Assembly: GCA_032718475.1 (NCBI GenBank)
Contig: JAUCBJ010007050.1
Span: 1-64,000 of the forward strand
From: Nemertoderma westbladi
Lineage: Eukaryota > Xenacoelomorpha > Nemertodermatida > Nemertodermatidae
Length of the DNA: 64,000 bases
Reading direction: 5' to 3'
Shown here: positions 33,061 to 44,052 of the stretch, one piece after another
How positions within the stretch are numbered: position 1 is the first letter of the stretch
Layout: each line of letters begins with the position of its first letter
Position numbers and translations under genes: made by a program
Notes under the pieces: generated by a model
Told to the model about the DNA's origin: nothing
Databases searched by the model: none
What the model saw: only the letters and a program-made list of their open reading frames with translations

Positions 33061-35286
33061 GAATGTGGTGAGCGCCTGGGATTCCTCATCCAAGGGCACC
33101 TGCCAATATCCGTGGGCGACATCGAAAACGGAGAAATATCGCGCAGTACTGGCGACCTCCGCGACAGCAATTCGTGGATTTGGCGTCGGGTAAAATGGTC
33201 GCTTTACCTGGGAGTTCAGGTGGCGGAGGTCCATGCACAACCGTAATTTCCCGCTAGGTTTCCGTGCGACTGTTAGCGGGTGAGCCCAATCGGTGGGTTC
33301 ATCCACCCGCTGGATGACTTTCCGGCGTTCGAGGTCGTCCAGTAGAACCTTAACCTCGTTTCGGAGTGCGAAAGGGATCGGTCGGACGCCGTTAACGTGG
33401 TAAGGTGTGGCGCCATCCTTGAGATCGATGTGCATAGGGGGTCCGGGGATAGTGGAGAGAGGGACGGCCTCGTCGTCGAACACATCCGCAAACTTCTCAA
33501 GGAGTATGGTTGGGTTTAGCACCGGTCCGGATTGTGGTGCATGTGGAGTGGTGGTGGCTGGTTTGGCAGCCTGGATGTGGGACGCTAAGTTCCATCTGGC
33601 GGAATGATTGTGACCTCGCGAGTTCGGTGTAGGAAAGTTGGACGGGAGAATCCCTAAGTCCATGCACACCGCCTTACTGAGGATTAATCCTTCAGTTTCT
33701 GGGGAGATTACGATTTCCGTCGTTGTTCGTGATTCTCCGCATTTGATAGTGGCCGGGTAGCGGCCTCTTGTTTGGATGGGCAGTCCGTCTGCTGCCACCA
33801 AATCTAGGTCCGAGGAGGGAAGCAGAGATGTGTCGAGGCCCCCCAACTCGTGATAAAGATCCTCGTTGAGGATTGAAGCAGCCGCGCCGCTGTCCGGTAG
33901 CGCGCGGTGGATGGTACCCAGAATGTCGCCGGTTCCGGATTTGGACAGACCCACAGAAACGTAGTCCAGTTGGCAAACGGCAGCCCGGTACTGGAGGTGA
34001 TTCACGGAATTGCGGGGGAGAACTGTATGTGTTTTTGCATTTTTGGGAATGGATCCGCCGGACCTGCATACGGTGTGGAAGTGCCCGATCTTCCCGCATC
34101 GATGACATTCGATATCGCGGGCAGGGCAGGAAGCCCTGTTGGGGGCATGTGGGTGGCCGCAATTGCCACAGTTTTTGCGGCGGTCCTCGCTGGGGGCGTG
34201 GTCTCTCCTGTATTGTTGTTGACCCGTTGAGGAGCCGGGTTTCTGGTATCCGGGATTAGGATTTCCGTTACGCATAGGGGAGCGACCCCGCTGTTGTTGG
34301 TACCGTGAAACTTTGGCGATGGAGCGGGTACCACCCAGGATGGACTGGTTTTTTCCGCTGGCCTCCCAACTCTGGCATATTTTTATGCAGTCCTCGATGG
34401 TGGGTTGGGGAAGTACCTTCAACAGTTCGGTTTGGGTTTCGGCGGAATTTTGTCCGACCAGAATCTGTGTCACGATTTGGTTTTCTCTGCAGTGGTTGCA
34501 GAGTTCGGCGTTATCCGCTAATTCCACCAACGAGACGTGGAACGCGTCAAAGGGTTCCTGGGGCCCCTGTCGACGTTTATGGAATGCGAGGCGGTCCAAG
34601 GCGATGCTCCGTTTGGAGCGGAGATGGGCCTGCAGTCCATCGAGAATTCGTTCGGTGGTTGTATCGACGCTGTTCAGGTCGATGTGGAGGGTGACTGACA
34701 CGACCTCCTGTAGGTCAGAACCGAGGGCAGAGATAAGGGCGTAAACTTGCTCCCCACGCGGGTAAGTTTCCGCCTGCTTGCGACGTCCATTAACATCCCA
34801 GCTTTTCCGCCAATGGCGGAAAGCGGGCAGGTCGACGGTAGTGTCGAGTCTGTCAAGGTTTGTGACGTCGATGAGACGCCGTCGGTTTACTGGTGCAGCG
34901 GCGGCGGCTGCTCCGGCGGCAGGTTCAACTGCGGGATCAACTGGGTTAGGGCGACCCAGTTGGGCAAGGAGGTCCATTAACCGGGCGTCGGATCGGGCCT
35001 GTTGCTCCGCCATGCGGACCTCGGTCTGCTCGAGAACCACAGCCAGGCGAGCATCCGAGTCCGCCTGTTGTTTAGCGAGGATCATCGCGAAATCCGGAGT
35101 ACGTGGGACCGTGGGGGTGTCGTCCGATATTGTTGCGATTAAACGTTTGCGGAGGTTTAGGGTGGAAGTTCGGCCGTCATAATGAACTCCGGCGTCAGCA
35201 CAATACTGTAGCAGCGACTGACGGTCCAGCTGCTGTATTTCCTCCGGGGTGAGGTCCAGCCATTCGGTGTCGCCGGCGACCGACAT
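33037..35286 (-). CDS. Gypsy Gag-protease-partial RT polyprotein
   Basis: A 749-codon frame starting MSVAGDTEWLDL. The N-terminal Gag has a SAP-like LDRQSLLQYCADAGV segment, a helical capsid region (residues about 140-300), two adjacent zinc knuckles (CGNCGHPHAPNRASC and CHRCGKIGHFHTVC, about residues 370-410), the aspartic protease motif LPDSGAAAS (about 464) and the start of reverse transcriptase (LCMDLRHLNSQVK, FSVFDVAHGYWQ). The frame then ends at WGPV because of an extra G near 33050. The start lies about 65 bases inside the 5' LTR. The plus-strand ORFs here are shadows. Confidence 0.9.
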   Translation of the reverse strand: MSVAGDTEWLDLTPEEIQQLDRQSLLQYCADAGVHYDGRTSTLNLRKRLIATISDDTPTVPRTPDFAMILAKQQADSDARLAVVLEQTEVRMAEQQARSDARLMDLLAQLGRPNPVDPAVEPAAGAAAAAAPVNRRRLIDVTNLDRLDTTVDLPAFRHWRKSWDVNGRRKQAETYPRGEQVYALISALGSDLQEVVSVTLHIDLNSVDTTTERILDGLQAHLRSKRSIALDRLAFHKRRQGPQEPFDAFHVSLVELADNAELCNHCRENQIVTQILVGQNSAETQTELLKVLPQPTIEDCIKICQSWEASGKNQSILGGTRSIAKVSRYQQQRGRSPMRNGNPNPGYQKPGSSTGQQQYRRDHAPSEDRRKNCGNCGHPHAPNRASCPARDIECHRCGKIGHFHTVCRSGGSIPKNAKTHTVLPRNSVNHLQYRAAVCQLDYVSVGLSKSGTGDILGTIHRALPDSGAAASILNEDLYHELGGLDTSLLPSSDLDLVAADGLPIQTRGRYPATIKCGESRTTTEIVISPETEGLILSKAVCMDLGILPSNFPTPNSRGHNHSARWNLASHIQAAKPATTTPHAPQSGPVLNPTILLEKFADVFDDEAVPLSTIPGPPMHIDLKDGATPYHVNGVRPIPFALRNEVKVLLDDLERRKVIQRVDEPTDWAHPLTVARKPSGKLRLCMDLRHLNSQVKRPFYPTPNPRIAVAEVASTARYFSVFDVAHGYWQVPLDEESQALTTFLTPWGPV

Positions 35287-35339
35287 CGTATCAGCTGCTG
35301 GAGTCTATATTGATCCCCGGCGGATCGTAGATAGAGCTA

Positions 35340-35351
35340 CTCGCAGCGCCA
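35340..35351 (-). promoter_or_regulatory. Probable primer-binding site
   Basis: On the minus strand TGGCGCTGCGAG follows the 5' LTR directly, and TGG matches the CCA end of a tRNA. The tRNA is not identified. Confidence 0.6.
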
Positions 35352-35560
35352 TGTAGTAAAGTAATAATATATCAGCATGTCTGGCTGTATAATATATAAG
35401 TGCCAACGTACAGAAGTGCAAATGTATCCCGGTAATGCATGCAGTACTGATGCATGCAGTACGGAGATATACCCCAGGCCAAACTATATATCAGTAGTCC
35501 CATGGCCTATGTATATGGGGCGAGTCATATAATATAGTCTGAAGTCCTGATGTCACTACA
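35352..35560 (-). repeat. 5' LTR of the Ty3/gypsy element (209 bp)
   Basis: Identical by eye to 30453-30661. It is followed by the second AGTAT at 35561-35565. Confidence 0.95.
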
Positions 35561-35565
35561 AGTAT

Positions 35566-38199
35566 TTACTGTATATTCAAAATAATATTGTGTATATAAT
35601 TTATCAAGATTAGAGATGCGAGTCAGGAAATGTAAGGAAATTTTCTAGACATTTTTCCCACAATTTCGTATTTTATTAATTGTTGTTATATAAAATTAAC
35701 TTTTAATTTTGTAATTCCCGCCCAAACTCTCCAACCTCCAATATCACATTGCCCCCCCCCCCCCCCCACCCCTTTCTTGTTACTTCTGATACGCTAAAAT
35801 GTTAACATCCACTGATCTCTTTACCCGTTCAACATGCTCAAATACATTCCACATTCCCTGTGGCACCCATCTGTCTATGGGTGAGGTGAATGATCTATCT
35901 CGGTGCTGTGCTGGTATTTATTGCATTTTTTGTACTCAGATACTCAGTACTACTAATAAAACTTGCAACACAGATTTTGTTGTCTCCAAATTGCAAACAA
36001 TGGTTCAAGATTATTCTGCCAATGGATCCTTCTTTTTATTGTGGGCCCAAATGTTCCCCAAAGCGACACATAGTCGAGGCATAGACCTGTCGACGTCAAT
36101 TACGCCCGATAAAAGGCTGTCACTGTCAATATGATGATGGCGGTGTTGTTAAATAGAACCAATTATACATCCACTATTCGGATGGGGGGGGGGGGCATTT
36201 TGAGGGCGGAAACGTCCTTGACTCGCATGGCATACACCTCTCAGCTATGGGCCAAGGCAAGTTATATGCAACACTACAGCACGCCCTTGTCACTTGTTAA
36301 ACCCTCACTATAAAATATAATCACACCATTATATAATATATACAACACTACAGCACGCCCTTTTCACTGTTGTTGTTAAACCCTCACTATAAAATATAAT
36401 CGCACTATTATATAATATCTGAGTGGCTCTTATAAATAAGAGCCACGAAATCAAATAATGAAAACAGCAGACGACTGACAGCAGACACCCGAGCGTGGGG
36501 GTGGGTGTTGGGGTGGGTGGTGTCTGGGATGGAGGTGCGGGTGAGGGTAGTGTAAGTTTCAGAAGAAAAACACAACAATTACGATTACAATGACGTAAAA
36601 GTATAGTAAAATGAAACTTGGAAGCTTTTCTGTTTTAAAGAATGTAATATTTTTGGACCTGAATCTGGTTGTACTTGCCCTTTTTATATAATAAGGATTG
36701 ACTTGCCCTTTTTTATAATCTGGATTGATTTGCCATTATTTTTACCAAATTCTTAAGAACAGTATATATATCTGGACCATCACTAGACATTACATTAACT
36801 TAATTAGTAATTACATGCAATGCCCTGATATGCCTCAAATACATAGGTTTAATACCTGAGTGTAGGCTATTTAAACTTACTTACATAAACTTACTTACCA
36901 TATTTAGTGTGCTACAGTAGTATAGTAGACCTACCAGTACCGGCATGATGAATACAAAACCTGAAATCATAAAGACTAATTTCTACAAATGGTACCCTGA
37001 ACCTGGTTGTAGGCTAGTTAAACGTACTTACAGATTCACCTTACCATTAAACAAATTTGTTAAATGTGCTTTTGGTCCAAAAGTTAACATTTTATGAATA
37101 ATATTAAATCAGCAATAAAATTGAACAAATCGCTACCATGTTAGGAATTACCCTAGGTAGGCTACAAACCTATTTCAAATGATAACTGTCTGCAACACTA
37201 CTTGAAGCTGTAATACTGTAGTAAACAGTATACTAAGAGTGGACTTTGAAATAGTTATGTTCTGTTCAGACAGACATATTTGCAGCACTACTGGTACGCC
37301 TACTGGTACATCCAAATAGGTAGGCCTACATTCAAAACATTATTACTCTACAAAAACCAATAAATGAATAGTAAATGGAATCCCTTACATCCTAAACAAA
37401 CAATTTGTATAGTAGCCAATGGCAGATCATCTTGTAGTTAATTGGTTTTTTTTAATGATTGATTCCACTGTAGTTTAGTTTGAATGTAGGAAGTGTGGAA
37501 GGAGAGCCTACTAATATGTTTTAGTAGGTATATCTTGGGTCGAACCAGGCAGATTGGTGTAGATGGGAGAGTAGCAAGAGTTCACATTGGCTTATTAACA
37601 ATATACATCATCCAGTTAAACCCTGGCCTCAGCTTTAGAATCTTATTGAGTATTGAGAAATAACAGTAATTATGTATGGAGGTTTATTTATGCCTGGGAT
37701 GGAACTGGGAGCAGGGCTGCTGAAAGGGCCTGGGGTAATGTATTTGTGGAAAATCCGGGCCCCCATTATATTTTGATGTGAAATAGGTGTAACTAGACTA
37801 GCAAGTACACGATGCTCCATGGGGGAGGGAGGGGGGGGGGGGGGGGGGGGGTTAGTTTCGGTTCAAACATTTATGGTCTCCTGAAATATATTTTTGAGAT
37901 GTTAGATATCTGGGTAAAATTTGGACATGAGCGTTATTCCTATTCTCTTAGTGACACTCTCGTATTCCTCACGAAAGCAGGGGGGTGATATTTATGTATT
38001 ACTAACAAGTTGAATAGTTAATGGAAAAAATGGTCCCTCATTCATGTCAGAAACGAAAACAAGTCGGAACAACAAGTATCCGCCATTGTATAAGCTGCTT
38101 AACAGCAATATATTATTATTAAATCATATCAAGAAAGTTGGCATTGCCTGATGACCAACCCAAAAGATAAAAAAACAGAAAAAAACTGTCCCTGAACCC
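35566..38199. other. Non-coding region
   Basis: No gene recognised. It contains C and G runs at about 35754-35767, 36186-36195 and 37829-37850, and a short tandem duplication listed separately. Confidence 0.55.
36269..36417. repeat. About 75-bp tandem duplication
   Basis: CAACACTACAGCACGCCCTT at about 36269 recurs at about 36343, and the following 50 bases match. Confidence 0.85.
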
Positions 38200-38451
38200 T
38201 TGTATTATTTGTATATATCAAGCAGCACAGACGATGAAGAAGAAATATTGGATCAAGATGGCTCGGCAGATGGTTGTAGTGAAGATAACAGGCAAGAAGA
38301 AGTTGAGTGTGGAGAAGAGGCTTTATTGTCTTGTGTGCGCCTGAGGAAGGGTGGTACTTTTTGGCCTGCACGAATTGAGGTGCCCCCTGTGGGTGCAGCT
38401 GCTCCAAAGCCAAGAAATTATAAAGATTATTTTAAATGGGTATTTTTCTAG
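38200..38451 (+). CDS. Unassigned acidic ORF upstream of the Tigger-like relic
   Basis: An 83-codon frame with an acidic start (STDDEEEILDQDGS), a cysteine in EEALLSCVRLRKGG and a Trp-Pro segment. I do not recognise it. Its position suggests it could be part of a transposon or exapted host protein, but no motif supports this. Confidence 0.2.
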   Translation: MYYLYISSSTDDEEEILDQDGSADGCSEDNRQEEVECGEEALLSCVRLRKGGTFWPARIEVPPVGAAAPKPRNYKDYFKWVFF

Positions 38452-38579
38452 GCTTGAACAATTACGCATGGATTAAACATACATCCAGTGACTACATTTT
38501 CAAAAAAAAAATTTCATAAAATCTAATAACATCTGGAAAAATGGAGAACATCTACAAAGATGGGGTCTGGAAGACCAAG

Positions 38580-39215
38580 TAGGTTTTCAAAAGAAGAAGA
38601 AGATGCTTGGTCTCAGTAGTGAAATCCTTTACAGAGTTTGGATTTCCACTAGGGGAATGTGAATTTTTGGACTTAACGGAATCTTATATAAATAAGATAG
38701 GAAAATAAGTTCTCTTTCCGAAAACAGTTGGGCGACCCGGTGAGGAGTTCGTCTTTTCATGAAGCACTGGAAATGTGAGTTATCAATACGTACCCCTGCA
38801 TTGCTCACGTTGTCGAGGACAATGGGCTGCAATCGCACAGTAGTCGAAGCATGGTTTGCCCTTCTGAAAAAATATATTGACAATCATGGATTGGCAGATA
38901 GGCCAGCACAAATATTAAGTTTTGATGAAAGTGGAATGGGAACCAACCCAAATCGAAAAAATATCATTGCAAAGAAAGGAGCCAAAAATCAAACTAACAT
39001 TATCCCTGGGTCAGGCAAGGAGCAATACACAATCCTCTCTACTGTGAGTGCCTCACCGAAAAATTACCCACCGCACATTGTTTATCAAGGAAATAATTTA
39101 TATGGGGAATGGATGGAAGGTGGGCCACCAGGCGCCTTAATGGTGTTAAATAGATGGATGAAACTACCAGTGTCTATAATGAGTATTTCAAACATTTAAT
39201 TTTTTACTTTTATCC
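38580..39215 (+). pseudogene. Tigger/pogo-like DDE transposase relic
   Basis: Two frames together read FGFPLGECEFLDLTESYI, then GRPGEEFVFSFMKHWKCELS (like the CENP-B-type HTH domain) and, in 38759-39199, NRTVVEAWFALLKKYID, ILSFDESGMGTNPN (first catalytic Asp) and YPPHIVYQGNNLYGEW. The layout fits the pogo/Tigger branch. A stop at about 38698 splits the HTH part and a frame change at about 39170 truncates the protein before the second Asp, where the other frame continues YNEYFKH. It is a dead copy. Confidence 0.75.
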
Positions 39216-39559
39216 ATAGGATATAAGTATAAGATAAGATATAGGTATAAGATATAAGTACTCACCTCCCTTGCAAGCCTCCCTGTGATCGTCCTGTATG
39301 TCTTGTCACAACAATAGTATATAGAAATTGTCGAAATTGGAGGATCAAAATTTTTTTGGCTAGGCCTTGCTACGCCCCAAGCTGCCATTCAAATTAAAGA
39401 TCAACATATATACAACAAAATTATTGCTAAACTGGGTTTCCCCAATTTGCCCAAAAGGACAAAAAATGACATCCAAATATTGATATCAATACCAAAATTG
39501 AAGGATTTCACTCTTGGTACTTACCAAAAATAGCACTTATAAACGAAATGGAGAATTGA
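39216..39559. other. Non-coding region
   Basis: Begins after the transposase relic with a short degenerate ATAAGATATA repeat at about 39225-39262. Nothing else recognised. Confidence 0.5.
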
Positions 39560-40265
39560 CACCAGTTTTAATCGAATCAGCACCCTCGAAAACCTGTAAA
39601 TACCGACAATTATCAATTTCTGTCTAACAGTATAGATTTTAACATATTGTGCCATGCAGCCATGTGCCACAAATATGTGTCACATGCTAAACTGGCACAA
39701 CTGTGTGATAGCGGAATTTTAAACTATTTTCAATCGTATCAGCACCCTTGAAAACCCATAAGTACTGAAAATTGTCAATTTTTGTCTAGCAGGATAAATT
39801 TTGATATTTTATGCCATGTGCCGCAAACATTTGCCACATGCTAAAGTGGCACAATTATGGAACCACGGGATTTGAAACTATTTGTAATCGTATCGGCACC
39901 CTTGAAATCCTATAAATAATGAAAATTCTAAATTTCTATCTAGCAGTAGATATATTTGTATCTTGTGCCAAGTTCCGCAAACATGTGCCACATGTTAAAG
40001 TGGCACGTCTGAGTGACAGCGGAATTTGAAACTATTTGCAATCGAATCAGCACCCTCTAAAACCTCTAAATACTGAAAATTGTCAATTTCTGACTATCTG
40101 TAGTAAGTTTGATATTTTGTGCTATATGCTGAAAACATGTGCCACATGCTAAAGTGGCACGTCTGAGTGACAGCGAAATTTGAAACTATTTGAAATAGAA
40201 TCAGCACCCTCAAAAACCTCTAAATACTGTAAATTATCAATTTTTGACTATCACTAATATGTAAT
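39560..40265. repeat. About 155-bp satellite with a hairpin in each monomer
   Basis: AATCG(A/T)ATCAGCACCCT recurs at about 39568, 39729, 39884, 40039 and 40193. Monomers contain GTGCCAC and GTGGCAC around an 8-base loop (for example near 39985-40006 and 40140-40161). A related unit lies at 40635-40770, separated by unrelated DNA. Confidence 0.9.
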
Positions 40266-40634
40266 AAGTATTAATAATTAATATTAATTAGTAATAATAA
40301 TTCGCAATGAGTGTGACCGCAGTCCACTTAGCGACCGCTCCCCCACCCCCCAGTGGCGTCTGAAGAGTGATGCCTCGGTTGTGAAGAACAGACCAAGTCT
40401 ATTATAATAACCAAAGCGAGAAAGCATATTTGTTACTGTAATAGTTATCCGGTTATTGGGTAATAAGTATATTGGTGTTGGTGAATATTCAATATTTCAG
40501 AATTGAAATCCTAGTTGTCATTGTATTATTTATACTGCATTATAATTATATTCTACGAGGCCAAAACATATTTGGTTATTATCTAGGATACTCAATATAT
40601 GGGATAATTAGCTAAAATAAGTAATAAGTAATAA
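40266..40634. other. Insertion-like segment inside the 155-bp satellite
   Basis: Interrupts the array and is bordered at each end by GTAATAAGTA (about 40260 and 40620). No coding content. Confidence 0.4.
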
Positions 40635-40770
40635 TATTTTGTGCCATATGCCTCAAACATGTGCCACGTGCCTAATTTGTCTAATCTGTGCCACCACGGA
40701 ATTTGAAACTATTTGCAATCGCATCAGCACTCTGGGAAACTCATGAGAACCAAAAGCTGCGGCATTCTGG
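40635..40770. repeat. Outlying unit of the 155-bp satellite
   Basis: Shares TTTTGTGCCATATGCC, ATGTGCCAC and CAATCGCATCAGCACTCT with the array at 39560-40265. Confidence 0.8.
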
Positions 40771-41330
40771 CATTGTTTATCATATTTCCCAAATATGATA
40801 ATATTGGCAGATGCCAAGAAATGATGGCACAACGCCAAACATTGATACCCTTCCCAAACGATTCAGAACACTTGAAAACCCGTATTGAAGAAAAATTGTT
40901 CTTAAAACATGAACACTTTCCGAATTAATGCATTTTGGCCACAAATCATGGTTTCTGACCCACTGTGCAACACCAACAACACTGACAAATCGCAACAGAT
41001 GATGCAAAATTGCATAATATAAGACATGCATAATTGTCTATTTATTGAAAATGATTTCAGTTATTTTTGCCTTTTTGAAGGCCCGTATTTCTTCAGAGTC
41101 CCTTTGCAGGCGACGCTTCCACTGCTGCCATTGCGGCTCCAAATTGTCGTCGAGGGAAGTGGTGGACGTAGAGCTAATATTAATAGAAGTGTCTTCGGCG
41201 CACTCTGGATTCGCAATCCGTTGGAGTATCAACTTTTTCTTCTATAATCTAAAGAATCACATTTGTAAATATTAGCATTAAAGTTCCAGATAAATCAGAT
41301 TTTTAATTCGAATCAATTAATTTGTCAAAT
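40771..41330. other. Non-coding region
   Basis: No gene recognised; overlapping short ORFs on both strands have no domain. Confidence 0.5.
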
Positions 41331-41384
41331 TAATATTCCCCGATAATTACCTATAGGTAAATAGGTAATTATTATCGGGGAATA
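41331..41384. repeat. Palindrome (potential hairpin)
   Basis: ATTCCCCGATAATTACCTAT pairs with ATAGGTAATTATTATCGGGG, a stem with one small bulge around a short loop. Confidence 0.85.
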
Positions 41385-41650
41385 TAAATTTTACAAATTA
41401 CCGTAATTACGAGCGAGTGCCCATATATAGAAAGAACAGGTTAGTTTGTAAAGTTCGGATCACTAACATCAAAATTACACGCTACACTAATTTAGCGCCA
41501 ATTTAAAAGCAAATATAACGGAAATTAATGCAATTAATCCGATTAATACCAATAACAGCAAGCTTGCATCAAGGTTTTTATAGGAAACTTGCTACCGTAA
41601 ATACTATTTATTTATATTTTATTACAAAATTACGTACGTAGGGCTACATA

Positions 41651-41729
41651 CAGTCCCGCTCTCAAAAAGCATTCCTTTGATCAAACATTGATCAAACTTT
41701 GATCAAACATTGATCAAAGTTTGATCAAA
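41651..41729 (+). repeat. Left terminal inverted repeat of the composite (79 bp)
   Basis: Perfect inverse of 45842-45920 apart from the final base. Contains several TTGATCAAA palindromes. Confidence 0.95.
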
Positions 41730-41981
41730 TATTGAAAGGAACCAGGCTTATAAATCCTGCCATTGAGTTCTACCAAAGGCGCTGCACTTCAAAGTCTAGA
41801 TTCCCACTGAGCCGTGTGTCAATCAAGCAGCCCTCTCTCTCTCTCTCTCTCTCGCTCTCCCTGTGCGTGTAATGCTCCATGTGCTCTGTAGGATGTCTGC
41901 AGAGCACACAGGACACCACGTCCATGTCATACCATAGGTTTGTAAGCTATAGCCGTTATTTAAACCAGTTAAAGCCTAGGT

Positions 41982-42152
41982 TATAATAATTTACAGCGAT
42001 TATCAGAAAATAACAGCCGCAATTGAATCTCCACTTGGCGGTGTGGTGGTAATGAAAGCAAGGGCGGGTATGGGCTGTGTGGAGTTTAATTATGAGTTAC
42101 GCAATGTGTTGGGTGGATGGCTACAATACATTAGAATGGGGGGGGGGGGGGG
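41982..42152 (+). repeat. Internal direct repeat A
   Basis: Matches 43417-43600 with small gaps and ends in a poly-G run at about 42139-42152. Confidence 0.9.
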
Positions 42153-42235
42153 CAACTAAGCGTACCGAGGGGGAGGCCATGTGAAAGCATACTATGAGCA
42201 CCGCTATGATTTTAGAAGGGCTTGATCTTTTTGCG

Positions 42236-42352
42236 TAAGTAAATAATACCTAAGGAAATGTAAGGAATTTTATTAGAAATACGTTAGGACTTCTTACTGT
42301 GCACACCTACGTTAGTGCCCGCACCCCGCACTGAATTTGGAAGTTATTATAA
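42236..42352 (+). repeat. Internal direct repeat B
   Basis: Matches 43078-43170, including CCTAAGGAAATGTAAGGAA and TTAGGACTTCTTACTGTGCA, with a small insertion here. Confidence 0.9.
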
Positions 42353-42627
42353 GGTAATCGACATGCGACATCGACAACGGCCTCATCCATTAACATACAC
42401 TAATTTAATTAATTCCCTAATTTCCCTAACGTACGTGCATACTAACGTCCCAAGACCACATTTTCCTTAGAAAATTAGACAACAATATTCAATGAATTAA
42501 TTTAAAATTGTCGATCTAAAACAATAATTTATTGTTTAAATTATTATAATTAGAGACCGTTAGGGCTTCATGCTGCCAAAATTGGGTTAGAAGAGAATGT
42601 GTTCGGACGTAGACGCTGTGCAGACAG

Positions 42628-43034
42628 AGGTGCCGACACAGGTGCCGACAGAGGTGCCGACACAGGTGCCGACGGAGGTGCCGACACAGGTGCCGACATA
42701 GGTTCCGACATAGGTGCCGACTTAGGTGCCGACACAGGTGCAGATACAGATGCAGACACAGCTGCCGACATAGTTGCCGACAGAGGTGCCGACACAGGTG
42801 CCGACATAGGTGCCGACACAGGTGCCGACATAGGTGCCGATACAGGTGCCGACATAGGTGCAGACACAGGTGCCGACATAGGTGCCGATACAGGTGCCGA
42901 CATAGGTGCCGACACAGGTACCGACATAGGTGCCGACACAGGTGCAGACACAGGTGCCGACACAGGTGCCGACATAGGTGCCGACACAGGTGCAGACACA
43001 GGTGCCGACACAGGTGCCGACATAGGTGCCGAAA
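42628..43034. repeat. 12-bp minisatellite, about 33 copies
   Basis: Units GGTGCCGACACA and GGTGCCGACATA alternate much of the way, giving a 24-base higher-order pattern, with some GGTGCAGACACA variants. Because the period is a multiple of three, both strands stay open for about 150 codons (GADTGADI repeats on plus, VSAPMSAP on minus). There is no reason to think either is a protein. Confidence 0.9.
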
Positions 43035-43077
43035 CTTTACTAAAGTCTTCCCAAGAAATTAGGATAAGTAAGTGAAT

Positions 43078-43170
43078 AAGTAAGTGAATACCTAAGGAAA
43101 TGTAAGGAACTTTATTAGAAAGACGTTAGGACTTCTTACTGTGCACACCTACGAATTTGATAGTTATTAT
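43078..43170 (+). repeat. Internal direct repeat B'
   Basis: Second copy of repeat B, here upstream of A', so the order is A-B then B'-A'. Confidence 0.9.
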
Positions 43171-43329
43171 CTGTCTTCGTTCAATCCAATATTCCACGAA
43201 AAAATCAGTCAGCTATAATCACAACCGCTGTCGGGCAGACTTATATTGATACTGGCTTTCTAGTGAATAATTTAATAATATTCCAGAGGCTTTATTTCAG
43301 AACGTGCCCGGAGTTGTTAGTGGGTCCTA

Positions 43330-43395
43330 TTACAAGACTCAGTCTGGTACTGGTACACTACCACAACACTCTGGTACTGGTACACTACCACAACA
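43330..43395. repeat. 28-bp tandem duplication
   Basis: CTGGTACTGGTACACTACCA occurs twice in tandem. Confidence 0.85.
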
Positions 43396-43416
43396 CTGTG
43401 TTGTCAATCTTATGAT

Positions 43417-43600
43417 TATAATAATTCACAGCGATTATCAGAAAATAACAGCCACAATTGAATCTCCACTTGGCGATGTGGCGTTATGAAAGCAATGGCA
43501 GGTATGGGCTGTGCTGTGTGGAGTTTAATTCTGAGTTACGCAATGGGTTGGGTGGATGGCTACAACACATTATAATGGGTGGGGGGGGGGGGGGGGGGGG
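43417..43600 (+). repeat. Internal direct repeat A'
   Basis: Second copy of repeat A, ending in a longer poly-G run at about 43579-43600. Confidence 0.9.
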
Positions 43601-43915
43601 TGCAGGTCCGCAGCTAGTACAATGATATAGTAATAGTCCACAACAAGAGAGGGTATGGGGGATCTAGGACACTTCCCCCCCGGACACTTCCCCCCCGGAC
43701 ACTTCCCCCCCGGACACTTGCCCCCCGGACACTTCCCCCCCAGTTAAAGTGTTAAAATTAATCTGGGTGCATCAAAGCAATAAACAAAAGTTAAAGATGG
43801 TTACAGGACAAGTTGTATCTAGACAAGTTTTTTCAAAATTATAAAAGAAACATTTTTATAGTCAAATTTTGTTTGTTTTTCTTTTAATTCCTTTAATTCT
43901 TTTAATTTCTTTTAA

Positions 43916-44052
43916 TTGGGGGCTGCCGCCCCCAAACCCCCGCTTCTTTTGTTGGGGGCTGCCGCCCCCAAACCCCCGCTTCTTTTCTTGGGGGCTGCCG
44001 CCCCCTAACCCCCGATTCTTTTCTTGGGGGTTATCGCCCCCAGACCCCGGCA
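43916..44052. repeat. 36-bp minisatellite with hairpin core, four copies
   Basis: Units of TTGGGGGCTGCCGCCCCC followed by AAACCCCCGCTTCTTTT. GGGGGC and GCCCCC can pair around TGCC. It lies between the arms of the third foldback element. Confidence 0.9.

Larger units (their letters stand above)
30453..35560 (-). mobile_element. Ty3/gypsy LTR retrotransposon, full length but damaged
   Basis: A 5108-bp element with identical 209-bp LTRs, a 5-bp AGTAT target duplication, a primer-binding-site-like TGGCGCTGCGAG next to the 5' LTR (minus strand, about 35340-35351) and a polypurine tract at the 3' LTR. It encodes gag, protease, reverse transcriptase, RNase H and integrase on the minus strand, but several indels and one nonsense codon interrupt pol. 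Identical LTRs suggest recent insertion. Confidence 0.95.

Noticed and set aside
34305-35182. Several plus-strand ORFs over 100 codons
   Set aside because: Antisense of the gypsy gag region, which has zinc knuckles and a protease motif on the minus strand.
42568-43075. Long open frames on both strands over the 12-bp repeat
   Set aside because: They exist only because the period is a multiple of three; both strands are equally open and there is no domain.
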